From positions 23,091 to 87,090 of the forward strand of contig CAINND010000009.1 of NCBI GenBank assembly GCA_903851035.1: a DNA stretch of 64,000 nt, given 5' to 3'. The DNA comes from an uncultured Acidobacteriota bacterium. GTDB lineage: Bacteria > Acidobacteriota > Terriglobia > Terriglobales > Acidobacteriaceae. The first letter of the stretch is position 1. The number at the start of each line of letters is the position of its first letter. Position numbers and translations under genes: made by a program. The notes beneath the pieces were generated by a model. That model ran no database searches. It saw nothing but the letters and a program-made list of their open reading frames with translations, and was not told where the DNA came from. This document shows, in pieces, positions 1-8,199 of the stretch.

Positions 1-302
1 GGTTCATCCAGCGGACGCAGAAAGCCGATGACCACGGCCCCGTTCTTGAGTTTTTCCTGATCCTGGGTGGGCGGCACGTTGACCACGGGCAGCACGTCGG
101 CCGTTGCCAGCAACTCGCCACGGTTGGTGCTGATGGTGGCTCCGGCGGCCTGATAATCCTGGTCGCTGGCCCCGGAGTGAACTCCGGCACCAGTTTCCAC
201 GGACACGTTAACACCCTTTGCTGTCAGCGCTTTTACGGCATCAGGTGTCAGCGCCACGCGGGTTTCGTCCGCCCGCGCTTCCTTCACAATTGCGACGAGC
301 AC
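1..302 (-). CDS. pntA: NAD(P) transhydrogenase subunit alpha, N-terminal part (cut by window edge)
   Basis: The first about 100 residues are visible; the rest lies outside the window. The alpha subunit binds NAD(H) and, with the membrane subunits, couples hydride transfer between NADH and NADP to proton movement. The N-terminus reads LVAIVKEARADETRVALTP, the start shared by transhydrogenase alpha subunits and alanine dehydrogenases, followed by a VETGAG segment and a FLRPLDEP segment that fits the transhydrogenase side better. The start is a GTG at 302-300, chosen because a perfect GGAGG (309-313) sits six bases upstream. It is divergent from the alcohol dehydrogenase. Alanine dehydrogenase is the main alternative, since the distinguishing C-terminal part is not seen. 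Confidence 0.8.
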   Translation of the reverse strand, partial: MLVAIVKEARADETRVALTPDAVKALTAKGVNVSVETGAGVHSGASDQDYQAAGATISTNRGELLATADVLPVVNVPPTQDQEKLKNGAVVIGFLRPLDE

Positions 303-529
303 TAGATTCCTCCGAAACGAACAGAATGATGGCAAATCCGGTAACCGTTGATCCTAGACTGCATGGCGGAATTTTGCATCCGAAAAGCACCCTTCCGCGC
401 CCGCTTTCCGCCCGCCCGGGAATCGATACTCGCGGAGTACTTGTATCCTCAGGCACCTCAGCGGTATCCAATAGGGTAGAGCGGTGGAGCGCACTATTAT
501 CGCCGAAGCCGCCATTTGGAGGAACAGTC

Positions 530-1576
530 ATGATTCAATCCTGGGGCTATGCCGCCCCCAAGGCCAAGGCGCCGCTGGCGCCCTATACATTTGAGCGCCG
601 CGATCCCGGCGCGAACGACATTGTCATACAGATTCAATACTGCGGTGTGTGCCACAGCGACATTCACCAGGCGCGCGACGAGTGGGGCGGTTCGGTCTTC
701 CCCATGGTGCCCGGCCACGAAATTGTGGGCACGGTGGTCAAGGTGGGCTCGGCGGTAAAGCACTTCAAGGAAGGCGACCTGGCCGGAGTGGGCTGCATGG
801 TCAACTCCTGCGGCAAGTGCGTGGCTTGCGCGGATGGCGAAGAGCAGTTCTGCCAGAAGGGCGCCAACTTTACCTACAACTCCAGCGAAGGCGGCGTCAC
901 CACGCAGGGTGGCTACTCGGACAAGATCGTCGTCACCGAGGCCTTTGCGCTGCGCATCTCGCCCAAGCTCGACCTGGCAGCCACCGCACCGCTGCTCTGC
1001 GCCGGCATCACCACCTACTCGCCGCTGCGCCACTGGAAGGTGGGCAAGGGGATGAAGGTGGGCGTGGTCGGCCTGGGAGGCCTGGGCCACATGGCACTGA
1101 AGCTGGCCCACAGCTTTGGCGCACACGTTGTGCAGTTCACCACCAGCAAGAACAAGGAAGCCGATGCCCGCCGCCTGGGCGCCGATGACGTGGTCTTCTC
1201 CAACGACCCGGCGCATATGAAGAAGCACGCCGGCAGCTTCGACTTCATTCTGGATACGGTGAGCGCACCGCACGACTACCTGACCTATCTGAACCTGCTG
1301 CGCCGCAACGCCACCATGACCCTGGTCGGCCTGCCGGATAAGCCCGCCGAACTGCCCGCGCGCGGACTCATTTTTGGCCGCCGCAGCCTGGCCGGATCGC
1401 TCATCGGCGGCATCCGCGAGACGCAGGAGATGCTGGATTACTGCGCCGAGCACAACATCGTCAGCGATATCGAACTGATCCCCATCAGCAAGATTAACGA
1501 AGCCTACGAGCGCATGCTGAAGAGCGACGTGAAGTACCGCTTTGTGATTGACCTGGCGACCCTGCCTAAGCCGTAA
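530..1576 (+). CDS. NAD(P)-dependent zinc alcohol dehydrogenase (YahK/CAD-like)
   Basis: A 348-residue medium-chain dehydrogenase that would interconvert aldehydes and alcohols in the cytoplasm. The catalytic zinc site is visible as CGVCHSD (Cys41, His42) and GHE (His63, Glu64). The structural zinc site is complete with Cys94, Cys97, Cys100 and Cys108. The Rossmann motif is [12 protein letters not shown]. The frame is open from further upstream, but the ATG at 530 is preceded by GGAGGA at a proper distance and gives the family's normal N-terminus and length. A strong hairpin terminator follows. A paralogue lies at 57276-58334. The exact substrate cannot be told from sequence. Confidence 0.92.
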   Translation: MIQSWGYAAPKAKAPLAPYTFERRDPGANDIVIQIQYCGVCHSDIHQARDEWGGSVFPMVPGHEIVGTVVKVGSAVKHFKEGDLAGVGCMVNSCGKCVACADGEEQFCQKGANFTYNSSEGGVTTQGGYSDKIVVTEAFALRISPKLDLAATAPLLCAGITTYSPLRHWKVGKGMKVGVVGLGGLGHMALKLAHSFGAHVVQFTTSKNKEADARRLGADDVVFSNDPAHMKKHAGSFDFILDTVSAPHDYLTYLNLLRRNATMTLVGLPDKPAELPARGLIFGRRSLAGSLIGGIRETQEMLDYCAEHNIVSDIELIPISKINEAYERMLKSDVKYRFVIDLATLPKP

Positions 1577-1607
1577 GTTGTTTATCGCTTACGCCGGACG
1601 AAGAATT

Positions 1608-1656
1608 GCCCTGCCACTGACTGGAGAGATTCAGTCAGCGGCGGGGCTACTTTTTT
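1608..1656 (+). terminator. Rho-independent terminator of the alcohol dehydrogenase gene
   Basis: Arms of 16 bases (1608-1623 and 1632-1647) pair at 14 positions around an eight-base loop and are followed by TAC and a run of six T. It sits 32 bases after the stop codon on the same strand. Confidence 0.8.
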
Positions 1657-1666
1657 GCGAGAGAGA

Positions 1667-2152
1667 TTATTCAGCGTCCGGCTGATAGACCTCGGGGTAC
1701 TCGCGCAGCACCTGGTTGGCAACGCGGCGAGCCACGCGGATGTTGACCAGGGGGCCTTTACCCAGCCCGGGGCAGTAGGCAGCGGCATCGCGGCGCTCGC
1801 TGGCCTTGTCGAGAATCTCCGGCCAGAAGGGGAAGGCCTTGCACTGCAGGGGCTTGACCGTATGTATGCCGCATCCATCACTTAGCAGAAATGGGCATTG
1901 TTTGGCGCGCGGCTTGCGTAGGCGTTCGCGTCCCTTTACGCCACAGACGTATTGGCGCCGGAACTCCGCCTGGGTGAGTATGAGGTGGCCACTGATGCGC
2001 GCGATGTCCGCCGGGCTGAGGTAGATGTGACCGGGCTGCTCACAGCAGCGAATGCAGCCGGGCTGGCACTGAAAGCGCATAGCCGAGTGTAGCGCATGGG
2101 CGCGGCGATCCAACTCTCCTTTTCTCTCGAGTCGAATTTGCTTCGGGCACAT
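1667..2152 (-). CDS. YkgJ family cysteine cluster protein
   Basis: A 161-residue protein with the Cys pattern of the YkgJ family of putative zinc- or iron-binding proteins: Cys29, Cys33, Cys36 and Cys37 (PGCIRCCEQ), then Cys70, Cys86, Cys94 and Cys104. The spacing QCPFLLSDGCGIHTVKPLQC is characteristic. The family's biochemical role is not settled. The gene points toward the terminator of the alcohol dehydrogenase and is divergent from the small membrane protein at 2209. No clear ribosome binding site precedes the ATG at 2152, so the start is uncertain. Confidence 0.8.
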   Translation of the reverse strand: MCPKQIRLERKGELDRRAHALHSAMRFQCQPGCIRCCEQPGHIYLSPADIARISGHLILTQAEFRRQYVCGVKGRERLRKPRAKQCPFLLSDGCGIHTVKPLQCKAFPFWPEILDKASERRDAAAYCPGLGKGPLVNIRVARRVANQVLREYPEVYQPDAE

Positions 2153-2208
2153 CTAAAAAGAGCGTTACGATAAATCTCAGTTCTTCTCTGCTCTACGAGG
2201 TGCTCCGG

Positions 2209-2550
2209 ATGAAAGCTCTCATCATGTTGGTTCGTGTGTGCGGCCTGATCTCAATTGTGCTGGGTGCCATGCTGTGGGCCGGGCGCGAAACACTGCTGGG
2301 GGCGCACATCGGCCTCGGCATGCTGATTGCGCTGCTGGTCTTCGTACTTGCGGTGATGGCGCTGGTGAAAAAGGCGGTAGTGCCGGGAGCCATTGGCCTG
2401 GTGCTAAGCCTGCTGCTGCCGGTGGTTGGCTTTATGCAACTGCCGCTCACCTTCCACACCCTGCGCATGATTCAGGTGATCCACGTCATGGTGGGCCTGT
2501 GCATCATCGGGCTGGCGGAGCGGCTGTATTCGGCGGTGCGTGTCCGCTAA
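2209..2550 (+). CDS. Small four-helix membrane protein, function unknown
   Basis: A 113-residue protein that is almost entirely hydrophobic, with about four membrane segments (roughly residues 5-25, 28-50, 55-75 and 85-105) and short charged loops. The ATG at 2209 is preferred to the in-frame GTG at 2200 because GAGG at 2197-2200 is correctly placed for it. It is followed after six bases by an SRPBCC protein gene on the same strand, so the two are likely cotranscribed. I do not recognise a named family with certainty. Confidence 0.7.
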   Translation: MKALIMLVRVCGLISIVLGAMLWAGRETLLGAHIGLGMLIALLVFVLAVMALVKKAVVPGAIGLVLSLLLPVVGFMQLPLTFHTLRMIQVIHVMVGLCIIGLAERLYSAVRVR

Positions 2551-2555
2551 GCGTC

Positions 2556-3026
2556 ATGGCCGAGCCTTTTATCCTTCGCGCCGAGCAGCGCATCCCGCGG
2601 CCACTCGATGAGGTATTTGAGTTTTTCTCGCGGGCCGAAAACCTGGAGCGGATTACGCCGCCGTGGCTCAACTTCCGCATCCGCAGCGTGCAGCCCAGCC
2701 CAATCAAAGAAGGAACCCTCATCCGCTACACGCTGCACTGGAGGATCTTTCCCATCTGGTGGACGACGCGTATTGAAATGTGGGAGCCGCCGTATCGCTT
2801 TGTGGACCTACAACTGCGCGGCCCCTACTCGCTGTGGCACCATGAGCATCGCTTCCAGGCCATCCCCGGCGGCACACTGATGAACGACGAAGTGCGTTAC
2901 CGTTTGCCCTTTGGCGCGCTGGGCCGGTTGGTGCACGGGTTGCTTGTGCGGCAAGAGGTGGAGAGCATCTTTGACTATCGCCGCCAGGCGGTGGAAGACG
3001 TATTTGGTTGCTGGCCAAGCACTTAG
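2556..3026 (+). CDS. SRPBCC family ligand-binding protein
   Basis: A 156-residue protein of the START/Bet v1-like SRPBCC type, as in cell-division-inhibitor-like and polyketide-cyclase-like proteins. The N-terminal part RIPRPLDEVFEFFSRAENLE is the typical first strand and helix, and the later GALGRLVHGLLVRQEVESIF resembles the C-terminal helix of this group. The frame is open from 2238, but that part overlaps the membrane protein gene in another frame; the ATG at 2556 gives the usual family start. No ligand can be inferred. It follows the membrane protein closely. Confidence 0.8.
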   Translation: MAEPFILRAEQRIPRPLDEVFEFFSRAENLERITPPWLNFRIRSVQPSPIKEGTLIRYTLHWRIFPIWWTTRIEMWEPPYRFVDLQLRGPYSLWHHEHRFQAIPGGTLMNDEVRYRLPFGALGRLVHGLLVRQEVESIFDYRRQAVEDVFGCWPST

Positions 3027-3255
3027 CAATTACTGGACTATACAGCGCACTCTCCGGCAAGCCCATCCAGACAATGCCCATTCAGACATGTCCAGTTGGC
3101 AGCAGGGCGCTGTACTTTCGGCCTCTTTTCAATCCTTGAGAGGGTAACTTTATTAAGAATTTTGCTTGCGCCATAGTTGGCAAATTGGTTACCATGCAGT
3201 TCTCCCCCCAAATTCGGCAGTTCACGCGTTCGCGCGCGAGAGAAAAGCTAAAAAA

Positions 3256-3612
3256 ATGAACATTGGTGAAACCATCCGCAACTTCCGAATGCAGAAGGGA
3301 ATGTCCCAGGGAGACATTGAGAAGCGCACCGGCCTGCTGCGCTGCTATCTCTCCCGGGTCGAGAACGGCCACACCGTGCCCTCGCTGGATACGTTAGCGA
3401 AGATCGCCGGCTCGCTCGATGTGCCGCTCAGTCACTTTTTTGCCGAAGCGCCCGCCGACGGTGGCAACGGCAAGAACCTTCCCCAGCTCAACGAGGACGA
3501 GGTGCGATTCCTTTCGCAGATTCGCCGCTACTCCTCCAACCTGAATGACAGTGATCGCAAGCTGGTGCTGGCCATGGTGAAGAAGATGGCCGTACCCGCC
3601 GTCGCCCGTTAA
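3256..3612 (+). CDS. XRE-family helix-turn-helix transcriptional regulator
   Basis: A 118-residue protein with an N-terminal Cro/C1-type DNA-binding domain (residues about 5-62): GMSQGDIEKRTGLLRCYLSR is the helix-turn-helix and VPSLDTLAKIAGSLDVPLSH the following helices. The C-terminal 50 residues form a short helical tail rich in charged residues with no recognised ligand domain. The ATG at 3256 follows an A-rich stretch after GAGAG; the longer open frame from 3166 has no family support. A GC-rich hairpin (3633-3655) without a T-run follows the stop. Confidence 0.88.
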   Translation: MNIGETIRNFRMQKGMSQGDIEKRTGLLRCYLSRVENGHTVPSLDTLAKIAGSLDVPLSHFFAEAPADGGNGKNLPQLNEDEVRFLSQIRRYSSNLNDSDRKLVLAMVKKMAVPAVAR

Positions 3613-3746
3613 GGCACACCCGCGCGCCTGCCGGCCCGTCTCGTGCGAGCGGGCCGTGGCGCGTGGGTAGCCATGTGCTATAGTCCGATGAAATCGGGCG
3701 ACGGCCGTCACCGCTTCGGCAGGTGTGCCGCAGAGTTCATGCATCC

Positions 3747-4325
3747 GTGACCATTGACGAAGAACTCGCGTTGTTAGAAGACTCCTTCCGGCGTCTTAAG
3801 ATTGAGTACGACATCTACTTTGCCGGCGGCTCCAAAAAGCCTCCCGTGGATACCGAGAGCCGGGTGCAGACGCTGATCAAGCGGCACACGGAGAACGGCC
3901 GTCTCAGCTTCTCCCAGCGCTTCAAACTCAACGGACTGGCGCAGCGCTACGCCGTCTTCAGCGATCTGTGGCGGCGCAAGTTGCGCATCAAGGACGAGGG
4001 CTATCGCCGACCGCAGGACACCCTGCTCGGCGTGGGCGGCTTTGGCCATGTGGACGAGAAAAAGCCCGCGGCCGCCGAGCTGGAGCCGGAGAGCTTTGTA
4101 CTGTTCACCAACGACGCTATCGAGGTAGTGGCTCTTTACGAGGCCGTGGTGCGCGCCCGTGAGACCGTGGGCCAGCCGCTGGGAGCCTTTGATTCCTTTG
4201 CCGCCTTTGTGCAGAAGAAGTCCCACCAGATCCGCGATCACTACAAGTGCCAGGCGGTCGAGTACACTGTGATGGTGCGGGATGGCCAGGTGCAGTTGAA
4301 GGCGCGCGCCCGGAAAGATTTCTAG
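3747..4325 (+). CDS. Conserved acidobacterial/deltaproteobacterial protein, MXAN_5187-C-like
   Basis: A protein of about 192 residues with an acidic coiled N-terminus (TIDEELALLEDSFRRLKIEY), a basic middle part (RLSFSQRFKLNGLAQRYAVF) and a C-terminal alpha/beta region. The middle resembles the C-terminal domain of Myxococcus MXAN_5187-type proteins; this is from memory of the pattern and is moderate evidence only. The start is uncertain: GTG at 3747 or GTG at 3723 are both possible and neither has a good ribosome binding site. It precedes purH on the same strand. No function is assigned. Confidence 0.6.
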   Translation: MTIDEELALLEDSFRRLKIEYDIYFAGGSKKPPVDTESRVQTLIKRHTENGRLSFSQRFKLNGLAQRYAVFSDLWRRKLRIKDEGYRRPQDTLLGVGGFGHVDEKKPAAAELEPESFVLFTNDAIEVVALYEAVVRARETVGQPLGAFDSFAAFVQKKSHQIRDHYKCQAVEYTVMVRDGQVQLKARARKDF

Positions 4326-4448
4326 TCCCGCAGGAAGAGCACTCTGGCCGCCTCGGCGGCTCCCCGGAATCACCGGCGGCCCACGGTGGCCGCTGCACTC
4401 ATTTCCGCCCCCGGTTTGCCCGGCGGGCTGAGGTTTGCGAGGAAGATC

Positions 4449-6020
4449 ATGGCGAAAATTCAACGTGCCATTTTGAGCGTTACCGACAAGAGCGGGCTGG
4501 TGGATTTTGCCCGCCGCCTGGCCAAGCTGGGCGTGGAACTGATTTCCACCGGCGGCACCGCCCGCGCCCTGCGCGAGGCCGGACTGACCGTGCGCGATAT
4601 CAGTGACCTGACGGGCTTTCCGGAGATGCTCGACGGAAGGGTGAAGACCCTGCATCCCAAGGTGCATGGCGGAATCCTGCACGTGCGCTCGAACCCCGCG
4701 CACGTCGCGGCCGTCAAAGAGCATGGCATCCAGCCGGTGGACATGCTGGTGGTCAACCTCTACGCCTTTGAGAAGACGGCCACCAAGCCCGGCGCACACT
4801 TTGAGGAGATCATCGAGAACATCGACATCGGCGGCCCTTCAATGGTGCGCTCGGCGGCCAAGAATTTTCAGGATGTAGCCATCGTCACCCAGGTGGCGGA
4901 CTACGACGCGCTGGCCGCGGAGATGGAAGCCTCGGGCGGCGAGCTGAGCCTGAAGACCAAGTGGCAGCTGGCACAGAAGGCCTTTGCCACCACCAGCGCC
5001 TACGACACGGCAATCGCCAACGCGCTGGCGGAAATCTCCATTGACGAGAAGAACCACTTCGACATTTCGCAACTGGGCAAGCCCGAGGGCTTCCCGGAGA
5101 CTTTGCGGCTGCACTTCCGCAAGGCCATGGACCTGCGCTACGGCGAGAATCCGCACCAGCAGGCGGCGCTGTACAGCGACGGCACCGGGCTGGGCGTGGC
5201 CAACGGACGCCAGCTCCAGGGCAAGGAGCTGAGCTACAACAACATTGTGGATCTGCAGGCGGCGTGGGACCTGGCGCAGGAGTTCGACGGGCCGGTTTGC
5301 GCCATCATCAAGCACACCAATCCCTGCGGCACGGCCACCGGCGCGAACCTGCGCGAGGCCTACACGCGGGCGCTGGAGTGCGATCCGGTCTCGGCCTTTG
5401 GCGGCGTGATTGGCGTGAACGTGGTGGTGGATGGCGAGGCGGCCGAGGAGATGGCCAAGCTCTTTGTGGAGGCCATTGCGGCTCCGGGCTTTACCCGCGA
5501 GGCGCGCGAGCTGTTTGCCAAGAAGAAAAATCTGCGGCTGGTGGAAATTGCCGCCCTCAAGCAGCGCTGGGTGCTGAAGAACGTGAGCGGCGGCGTGCTG
5601 ATGCAGGATAACGACGAGCATCCGCTGAGCGAAGCCGACCTGAAGGTGGTCAGCAAGCGACAGCCCACGGCGGAAGAGATGCGCGCCATGCTGTTTGCGT
5701 GGAAGGTCTGCAAGCACGTGAAGAGCAACGCCATTTTGTACGCGCGCGACGGGCAGAGCGTGGGCGTGGGCGCGGGACAGATGAGCCGTGTGGATTCCGC
5801 GCGGATTGGCGCCGCCAAGGCCGTGCTGCCGCTGGCCGGAACGGTTGCCGCCAGCGACGCGTTCTTCCCCTTCCCGGATGGCGTCGAGGTGATAGCCCAG
5901 GCCGGAGCCACGGCCATCATCCAGCCCGGCGGCTCGGTGCGCGACCAGGAAGTGATTGACGCCGCCGACCGGCTGAACCTGGCCATGGTTGTGACCGGGG
6001 TCCGGCACTTCCGGCACTAA
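4449..6020 (+). CDS. purH: Bifunctional AICAR formyltransferase/IMP cyclohydrolase
   Basis: A 523-residue enzyme for the last two steps of IMP synthesis: formylation of AICAR with 10-formyl-tetrahydrofolate, then ring closure. The N-terminal cyclohydrolase domain starts KIQRAILSVTDKSGLVDFAR and carries STGGTA and the LDGRVKTLHPKVHGGIL segment. The C-terminal transferase carries the KHTNPCG motif and ends in the usual VVTGVRHFRH. Length equals the family norm. The ATG at 4449 is chosen over upstream in-frame starts because GAGGAAG lies just before it. A GC-rich hairpin without a T-run (6065-6092) lies downstream. Confidence 0.97.
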   Translation: MAKIQRAILSVTDKSGLVDFARRLAKLGVELISTGGTARALREAGLTVRDISDLTGFPEMLDGRVKTLHPKVHGGILHVRSNPAHVAAVKEHGIQPVDMLVVNLYAFEKTATKPGAHFEEIIENIDIGGPSMVRSAAKNFQDVAIVTQVADYDALAAEMEASGGELSLKTKWQLAQKAFATTSAYDTAIANALAEISIDEKNHFDISQLGKPEGFPETLRLHFRKAMDLRYGENPHQQAALYSDGTGLGVANGRQLQGKELSYNNIVDLQAAWDLAQEFDGPVCAIIKHTNPCGTATGANLREAYTRALECDPVSAFGGVIGVNVVVDGEAAEEMAKLFVEAIAAPGFTREARELFAKKKNLRLVEIAALKQRWVLKNVSGGVLMQDNDEHPLSEADLKVVSKRQPTAEEMRAMLFAWKVCKHVKSNAILYARDGQSVGVGAGQMSRVDSARIGAAKAVLPLAGTVAASDAFFPFPDGVEVIAQAGATAIIQPGGSVRDQEVIDAADRLNLAMVVTGVRHFRH

Positions 6021-6064
6021 ACGCGCAGCGATACTGATTCTGCAAGGGTTATGTATTCCATGCT

Positions 6065-6092
6065 GGGTGGCGTTCCAATGCGGACGCCACCC
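6065..6092 (+). other. Hairpin between purH and hemE
   Basis: Nine-base perfect arms (6065-6073 and 6084-6092) with a ten-base loop. It has no T-run, so it could be a factor-dependent terminator region for purH or a leader structure for hemE. Confidence 0.4.
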
Positions 6093-6164
6093 GCATCCCA
6101 TCCACCCGCTAGTGACTTTCCTCACAAGCCCGGAATTTCACGCTCTGATAAACTTTAGGTAGAT

Positions 6165-7214
6165 ATGTCCGCACCCAATTCAAAATTCGTCCGCGCCTGT
6201 AAAGGCCTTCCTACGGACTCGACGCCTGTGTGGTTTATGCGCCAGGCTGGCCGCTATATGGCCGAGTACCGTGCGATCCGCAAGCACCATTCCCTCGTGG
6301 AAATCTGCAAGAAGCCCGAACTGGCCGCGCAGGTGACCATTGAGGCCGCTGAAATCCTGCAAGTGGATACCGCCATCATCTTTGCCGACCTGCTGCTGCC
6401 GCTGGAGGTGATGGGCCTGCCCTTCCACTTCGCCGCCGGCGAAGGCCCGGTGATTGAAAAGCCCGTCCGCACGGCTGCCGATGTGGCCGCCCTGACCACC
6501 GACGGCGCTCCCGACCTGATGTACGTGAGCGAAGGCATTGCCCACTGCGCCAAGCACTGGGGAGACAAGCTGCCCATCATCGGCTTTTGCGGCGCGCCCT
6601 TTACGCTGGCCAGCTACATGATCGAAGGCGGCGGCTCGCGCAACTACGTCGAGGTAAAGACGTTGATGTACAACCAGCCGCAGGTGTTCGACGAACTGCT
6701 GGCGAAGTTGAACGTCATCCTCGCCGCCTATGTGGCCGACCAGGTCAAGGCCGGCGCCGACGTCATCCAGGTATTTGATAGCTGGGTGGGCTGCCTGAGC
6801 GTGGAGGACTATCGCAAGTACGTGCTGCCGCGCACCAGTGAACTGATTGCAGCCATCAAGCAGACGGGCGTGCCGGTGATTTACTTTGGCACCGACAGCA
6901 CCACCTTGCTGCCCTCGATGACCGAGACCTCGGCCGACGTGATTGGCCTAGATTGGCGCGTACCGTTTGCGGAGGGCTGGAAGCTGCTCAACCATCGCCC
7001 AACGCAGGGCAACCTCGATCCCGTCACCCTCTTCGGCAACTGGGAAGAAGTTAAACTGCGCGCCAAGAGCATCCTCGACCAGGCCGCCGCGCGCCCCGGA
7101 CACATCTTCAACCTGGGGCATGGCATTCTGCCGCTGACTCCGGTGGAGAACGTGAAGAACCTGGCGAAGTTTGTGCAGGAGTACTCGGCCGCACAGCGCG
7201 CCACTGGCCGTTAA
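6165..7214 (+). CDS. hemE: Uroporphyrinogen decarboxylase
   Basis: A 349-residue cytoplasmic enzyme that removes four carboxyl groups from uroporphyrinogen III to give coproporphyrinogen III. The substrate-binding motif FMRQAGRYMAEYR is at residues 24-36, the catalytic aspartate region FADLLLP gives Asp75, and GFCGAPFTLASYMIEGGGS is the conserved central segment. The length is normal. It is the first gene of a hemE-hemH-hemY block; hemH begins only three bases after its stop, so the two are one transcript. Confidence 0.97.
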   Translation: MSAPNSKFVRACKGLPTDSTPVWFMRQAGRYMAEYRAIRKHHSLVEICKKPELAAQVTIEAAEILQVDTAIIFADLLLPLEVMGLPFHFAAGEGPVIEKPVRTAADVAALTTDGAPDLMYVSEGIAHCAKHWGDKLPIIGFCGAPFTLASYMIEGGGSRNYVEVKTLMYNQPQVFDELLAKLNVILAAYVADQVKAGADVIQVFDSWVGCLSVEDYRKYVLPRTSELIAAIKQTGVPVIYFGTDSTTLLPSMTETSADVIGLDWRVPFAEGWKLLNHRPTQGNLDPVTLFGNWEEVKLRAKSILDQAAARPGHIFNLGHGILPLTPVENVKNLAKFVQEYSAAQRATGR

Positions 7215-7217
7215 ACG

Positions 7218-8126
7218 ATGACGAAGCCCGCCGTCCTGCTGCTTGCCCATGGAACTCCCGACACGATCGAGGAGATTCCGGCGTATTTGGCCAACGTGAC
7301 CAGCGGACGGCCGCTGCCTCCTGCGGTGGTGGCCGAGATTCAGCATCGCTACTCGCTGATCGGCCGCTCACCGCTGACCGAGCTCACCATGCGTCAGGCA
7401 GAGCTGGTGCGGCAGGAGCTGGGACTGCCGGTGTACGTCGGCATGCGCAACTGGAAGCCCTACATTCACAAAACGGTTTTGCAGATGGCCGAAGACGGCG
7501 TGACGCACGCGGTGGCCGTTTGCCTGGCGCCGCATAACTCCCGCACCAGCGTTGGGCTGTACCGCCGCGCCGTGGTGGGAGAGACGGGCAAGGCTCCGTT
7601 TACCGTGGACTTTGTTCCCGAGTGGCACAGCGAGCCGCTGCTGATTGTGGCCTTTGCCGAGCGGCTGCGCGATGGCTGGACGAAGGCTTCAGCCGAAGCG
7701 GGCGAGAAGATTCCCGTGCTGTTTACCGCGCACAGCGTGCCGGTACGCACCATCGAGGCCGGCGACAACTACGAGCGCCAGACGCGCGAGACCGCCGAGC
7801 TGGTGGCCGCCGCGGTGCCGGAGATTGAGGGCAACTGGCGATTCGCCTTCCAGAGCCAGGGCATGAGCGGCGGTGAGTGGCTGGGGCCGACCGTGGAGAG
7901 CGTGATTGACGAGCTGGCCGCTGCCGGAAAGAAGCATCTCTTCCTGCAGCCCATTGGATTTGTCTGCGACCACGTGGAAGTGTTGTACGACGTGGATATC
8001 GCTTTCAAAGATTACGCCGCCGAGCGCGGCATTGCGCTCCGCCGGCCGGAGTCACTGAACGACTCCGCGTTGTTTGCGCACGCCGTGGCTGCCTTGGTGC
8101 GCCAGAGGCTGGCGGCCCGCCCTTAG
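7218..8126 (+). CDS. hemH: Ferrochelatase, short monomeric type
   Basis: A 302-residue ferrochelatase that inserts Fe(II) into a porphyrin. Catalytic residues are His172 in FTAHSVP and Glu254 in FVCDHVEVLYD. The N-terminal half (AHGTPDTIEEIPAYL, then RYSLIGRSPLTELTMRQAE) resembles the short Bacillus subtilis enzyme more than the longer proteobacterial enzymes. The Bacillus type uses coproporphyrin, so either coproporphyrin III or protoporphyrin IX could be the substrate here; no hemQ/chdC gene is in the window to decide it. It is tightly coupled to hemE and followed by a hairpin before hemY. Confidence 0.95.
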   Translation: MTKPAVLLLAHGTPDTIEEIPAYLANVTSGRPLPPAVVAEIQHRYSLIGRSPLTELTMRQAELVRQELGLPVYVGMRNWKPYIHKTVLQMAEDGVTHAVAVCLAPHNSRTSVGLYRRAVVGETGKAPFTVDFVPEWHSEPLLIVAFAERLRDGWTKASAEAGEKIPVLFTAHSVPVRTIEAGDNYERQTRETAELVAAAVPEIEGNWRFAFQSQGMSGGEWLGPTVESVIDELAAAGKKHLFLQPIGFVCDHVEVLYDVDIAFKDYAAERGIALRRPESLNDSALFAHAVAALVRQRLAARP

Positions 8127-8149
8127 CAGGGGCATGGATTTTTATACAA

Positions 8150-8178
8150 ACGGCCTCCACTGAGGAGGCCGTGGTTTT
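8150..8178 (+). terminator. Weak terminator or attenuator hairpin between hemH and hemY
   Basis: Perfect nine-base arms (8150-8158 and 8164-8172) with a five-base loop, followed by GGTTTTG. The T-run is short, so partial read-through into hemY (start 8200) is likely and would lower hemY relative to hemEH. Confidence 0.55.
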
Positions 8179-8199
8179 GCTACACCATAGGAGTTTTTC

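Noticed and set aside
218..529. N-terminal extension of the first alcohol dehydrogenase
   Set aside because: The family start and a GGAGGA site are at 530; the extension overlaps the upstream regions of the divergent gene.
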